DNA of 64,000 nt from Colimorpha_A sp045543555. Lineage in GTDB: Bacteria > Bacillota > Clostridia > Oscillospirales > CAG-272. Location: assembly GCA_045543555.1 (NCBI GenBank), contig JAZQMQ010000025.1, positions 62,001-126,000 of the forward strand, written 5' to 3'. Positions 62,580 through 64,000 of this stretch are shown here, piece after piece; position 1 is the stretch's first letter; each line of letters starts with the position of its first letter. The notes below the pieces were generated by a model, which saw nothing but the letters and a program-made list of their open reading frames with translations, did not search any database and was not told the DNA's origin. A program made the translations under genes and the position numbers.

Positions 62580-63341
62580 ATGGGCAAATTTTTCAGATAC
62601 TTTTTTGGTGAGGGAACCGAGATAGAATTCGTTAATTTTTCTTTGGCGCATTTTTTACCTATTCTGATAGGTCTGGCTCTTATACTTCTTATATGGCGTT
62701 TTAAGGACAAAATACGCAGTATGAAGCACGAGGAAATGATAAGATATTTTCTTGCGTTCGCGCTTATCATATCCGAAATGTCGTATTATTGGCGTCTTAT
62801 CGGAATTCCGTCGCTCGGGCCGAATCCGCTCGACCATCTTCCGATAACGGTATGCGGCTGGGCTGTTGTGTTTTGCAGCTATATGGTCATCGGAAAGTCG
62901 AAAACGCTTTTTGACATATCATATTTCTGGCTTCTTTCGGGAACCATCTTTGCGCTTATAACTCCGACGGTAATATCCTATACGGGACCCACTCGCTTCC
63001 GCTACTATCAGTTCTGGGCGGAGCATCTTCTCGGATATATTGCGATCTTCTATATGATCTTCGTACATAAAATGCGCCCGAATGTAAAGTCGATGATAAA
63101 ATCCTACGTAAGCCTCATTGTGCTTGCCGTTATTGCGTATTTCAGCAATGTTTCCCTCGGACCGGGAGCAAATTATCTGTTCATGGCAAGACCTGAGGCA
63201 ACACCGTCGGTGCTTGATATACTCCCTCCCAATTTTGCGCTTAGATTGGCTATAATGGTTTCCGTCATAACCGTGCTGTTTATGGTCGCGTATCTGCCGT
63301 GGTTTATTATCGACCGCAAAAAGAAGAAGGCGGAAGGATAA
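62580..63341 (+). CDS. YwaF/TIGR02206-type integral membrane protein
   Basis: The 253-residue protein has about seven helices. The FSLAHFLPILIGL opening, the PLDHLPITVCGWAVV segment and the FWAEHLLGYIAIFYMIF segment match the YwaF family, which is related to eukaryotic TMEM164. Function in bacteria is unknown. A GGAGATG site precedes the ATG. It has its own promoter and converges directly on the polymerase gene, with the two stops adjacent and no room for a terminator. Confidence 0.85.
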   Translation: MGKFFRYFFGEGTEIEFVNFSLAHFLPILIGLALILLIWRFKDKIRSMKHEEMIRYFLAFALIISEMSYYWRLIGIPSLGPNPLDHLPITVCGWAVVFCSYMVIGKSKTLFDISYFWLLSGTIFALITPTVISYTGPTRFRYYQFWAEHLLGYIAIFYMIFVHKMRPNVKSMIKSYVSLIVLAVIAYFSNVSLGPGANYLFMARPEATPSVLDILPPNFALRLAIMVSVITVLFMVAYLPWFIIDRKKKKAEG

Positions 63342-64000
63342 TTATCTCAAATTTTCAAAAATATCCGATCTCTGTGACGCACCGAAGCCGAAGGCTTTGC
63401 CGTAAAGACCGCTCAATCTTCCTCCCGCGTAGCTTATCGTGCCGTAGCCGTACCTGTTGTTGATGTCGTCCACCGTTTTGTCGAGTCTTTCACGCTTGAT
63501 GGTGTCCGAAACGTCGGCAAAAAAGTCTATCTGGCAGGGGTCGGAGGCGTTCAGCAGGTCTATCGCGGTTACCGTGACCGATCTTATCGGATTTTTACCC
63601 TTATGCTTTTCCTTCATAAGCTCAAATGCTTCCCTTGCGATGACCGATGCGCTGTCGGTTGCGAAGGGGAGCTTTTTTTGATACTGCCTCGTCATGAGAT
63701 TGCAGTCGCGAAGGGCTATACTGACCCCCGTTGCCTTTTTTTGAAAAAGTATCAGACGGTGGCCGACGTCCTCGCATAATGCGACTATAAGGTGGCGGAT
63801 CTCCTCATCTGTTGTGAGATCCTTGCTTGGGGTGGTTCCTCTGCCCACGCTTTTTATCGGTATGCATTCGTCGCATCGGAGGACACGGCTTGTATCACGT
63901 CCGTTTGCCGCATTTTGAAGACGTACGCCGTTCACCCCCAATCTTCCCGATATCAGCGGAGGGTATGCATTTGCGAGTTGACCTATGGTGTGTATTCCGT
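63342..64000 (-). CDS. Y-family DNA polymerase (UmuC/DinB type), 5' partial
   Basis: The frame is open to the window edge; about 218 C-terminal residues are visible. GIHTIGQLA followed by ISGRLGVNGVRLQNAANGRD is the helix-hairpin-helix thumb of Y-family polymerases, and the segment from about LRCDE onwards is the little-finger (IMS_C) domain. These enzymes copy past damaged bases and are often SOS-induced. The palm with the catalytic acidic residues lies outside the window, so I cannot tell DinB from UmuC, nor see whether a LexA box precedes it. Confidence 0.87.
   Translation of the reverse strand, partial: GIHTIGQLANAYPPLISGRLGVNGVRLQNAANGRDTSRVLRCDECIPIKSVGRGTTPSKDLTTDEEIRHLIVALCEDVGHRLILFQKKATGVSIALRDCNLMTRQYQKKLPFATDSASVIAREAFELMKEKHKGKNPIRSVTVTAIDLLNASDPCQIDFFADVSDTIKRERLDKTVDDINNRYGYGTISYAGGRLSGLYGKAFGFGASQRSDIFENLR

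Overview
The window reads as a chromosomal segment of a spore-forming, low-to-mid GC Firmicute of class Clostridia, probably an uncultured gut lineage near Oscillospirales or Christensenellales. The evidence is the sporulation genes (spoIIE with a 0A box, cotJABC), Firmicute-type sigma-A promoters with 16-17 bp spacers, strong AGGAGG-type ribosome sites, HemZ, CdaA/CdaR, a bifunctional Rel, and a CGAAC-N4-GTTYG LexA box. No phage, insertion sequence, CRISPR array or rRNA was seen. The only RNA gene identified is ssrA (tmRNA).

Layout. 1-10.4 kb: the 3' part of a GH78-like alpha-L-rhamnosidase, thyA, acyl carrier protein, a DUF11 repeat protein, cysK, ddl, a U32 hydroxylase/peptidase coupled to a leucine-rich-repeat lipoprotein, and a lipoprotein of unknown role. 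10.5-17.6 kb: amino-acid biosynthesis, argG-argH-argF, then serC-serA-PPTase. Dispersed multi-hairpin repeats fill several of the gaps, and two well-spaced ARG-box-like palindromes cover the argG promoter. 17.7-29.5 kb: one long tightly packed transcription unit, cdaA-cdaR-FAD oxidoreductase-recJ-rel-dtd-hemZ-flippase, which joins c-di-AMP synthesis, DNA repair, the stringent response, D-aminoacyl-tRNA editing and envelope functions. 29.5-34.5 kb: a small XRE regulator with a divergent small ORF, then an operon of a DUF1538 membrane protein and two PII-like proteins, then an M32 carboxypeptidase. 34.6-39 kb: a decayed SGNH hydrolase and a metF / metH-activation / metH operon in which cobalamin-dependent methionine synthase is split. 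39-43.5 kb: the cotJABC spore-coat operon and an exported subtilisin with a lipoprotein. 43.6-51 kb: rpoB-rpoC, each with an acidic C-terminal tail. 51.4-64 kb: rpsT, spoIIE, an E2/CAT-fold acyltransferase-like protein, a MecA-like / UDG / AEC transporter / aminopeptidase operon, lexA, smpB with a downstream acyltransferase-like gene and ssrA, a YwaF membrane protein, and part of a Y-family DNA polymerase.

The least expected features are four. First, a 154-bp interval downstream of ssrA is bounded by an exact 23-nt duplication of the ssrA 3' end and can fold as a three-way junction. Second, the DUF1538 transporter-like protein is paired with two different PII-like proteins. Third, a family of modular intergenic hairpin arrays lies between biosynthetic genes. 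Fourth, predicted regulatory sites (ARG boxes, LexA box, 0A box, an XRE operator) can be placed exactly relative to promoters. Most of the window is ordinary core genome.
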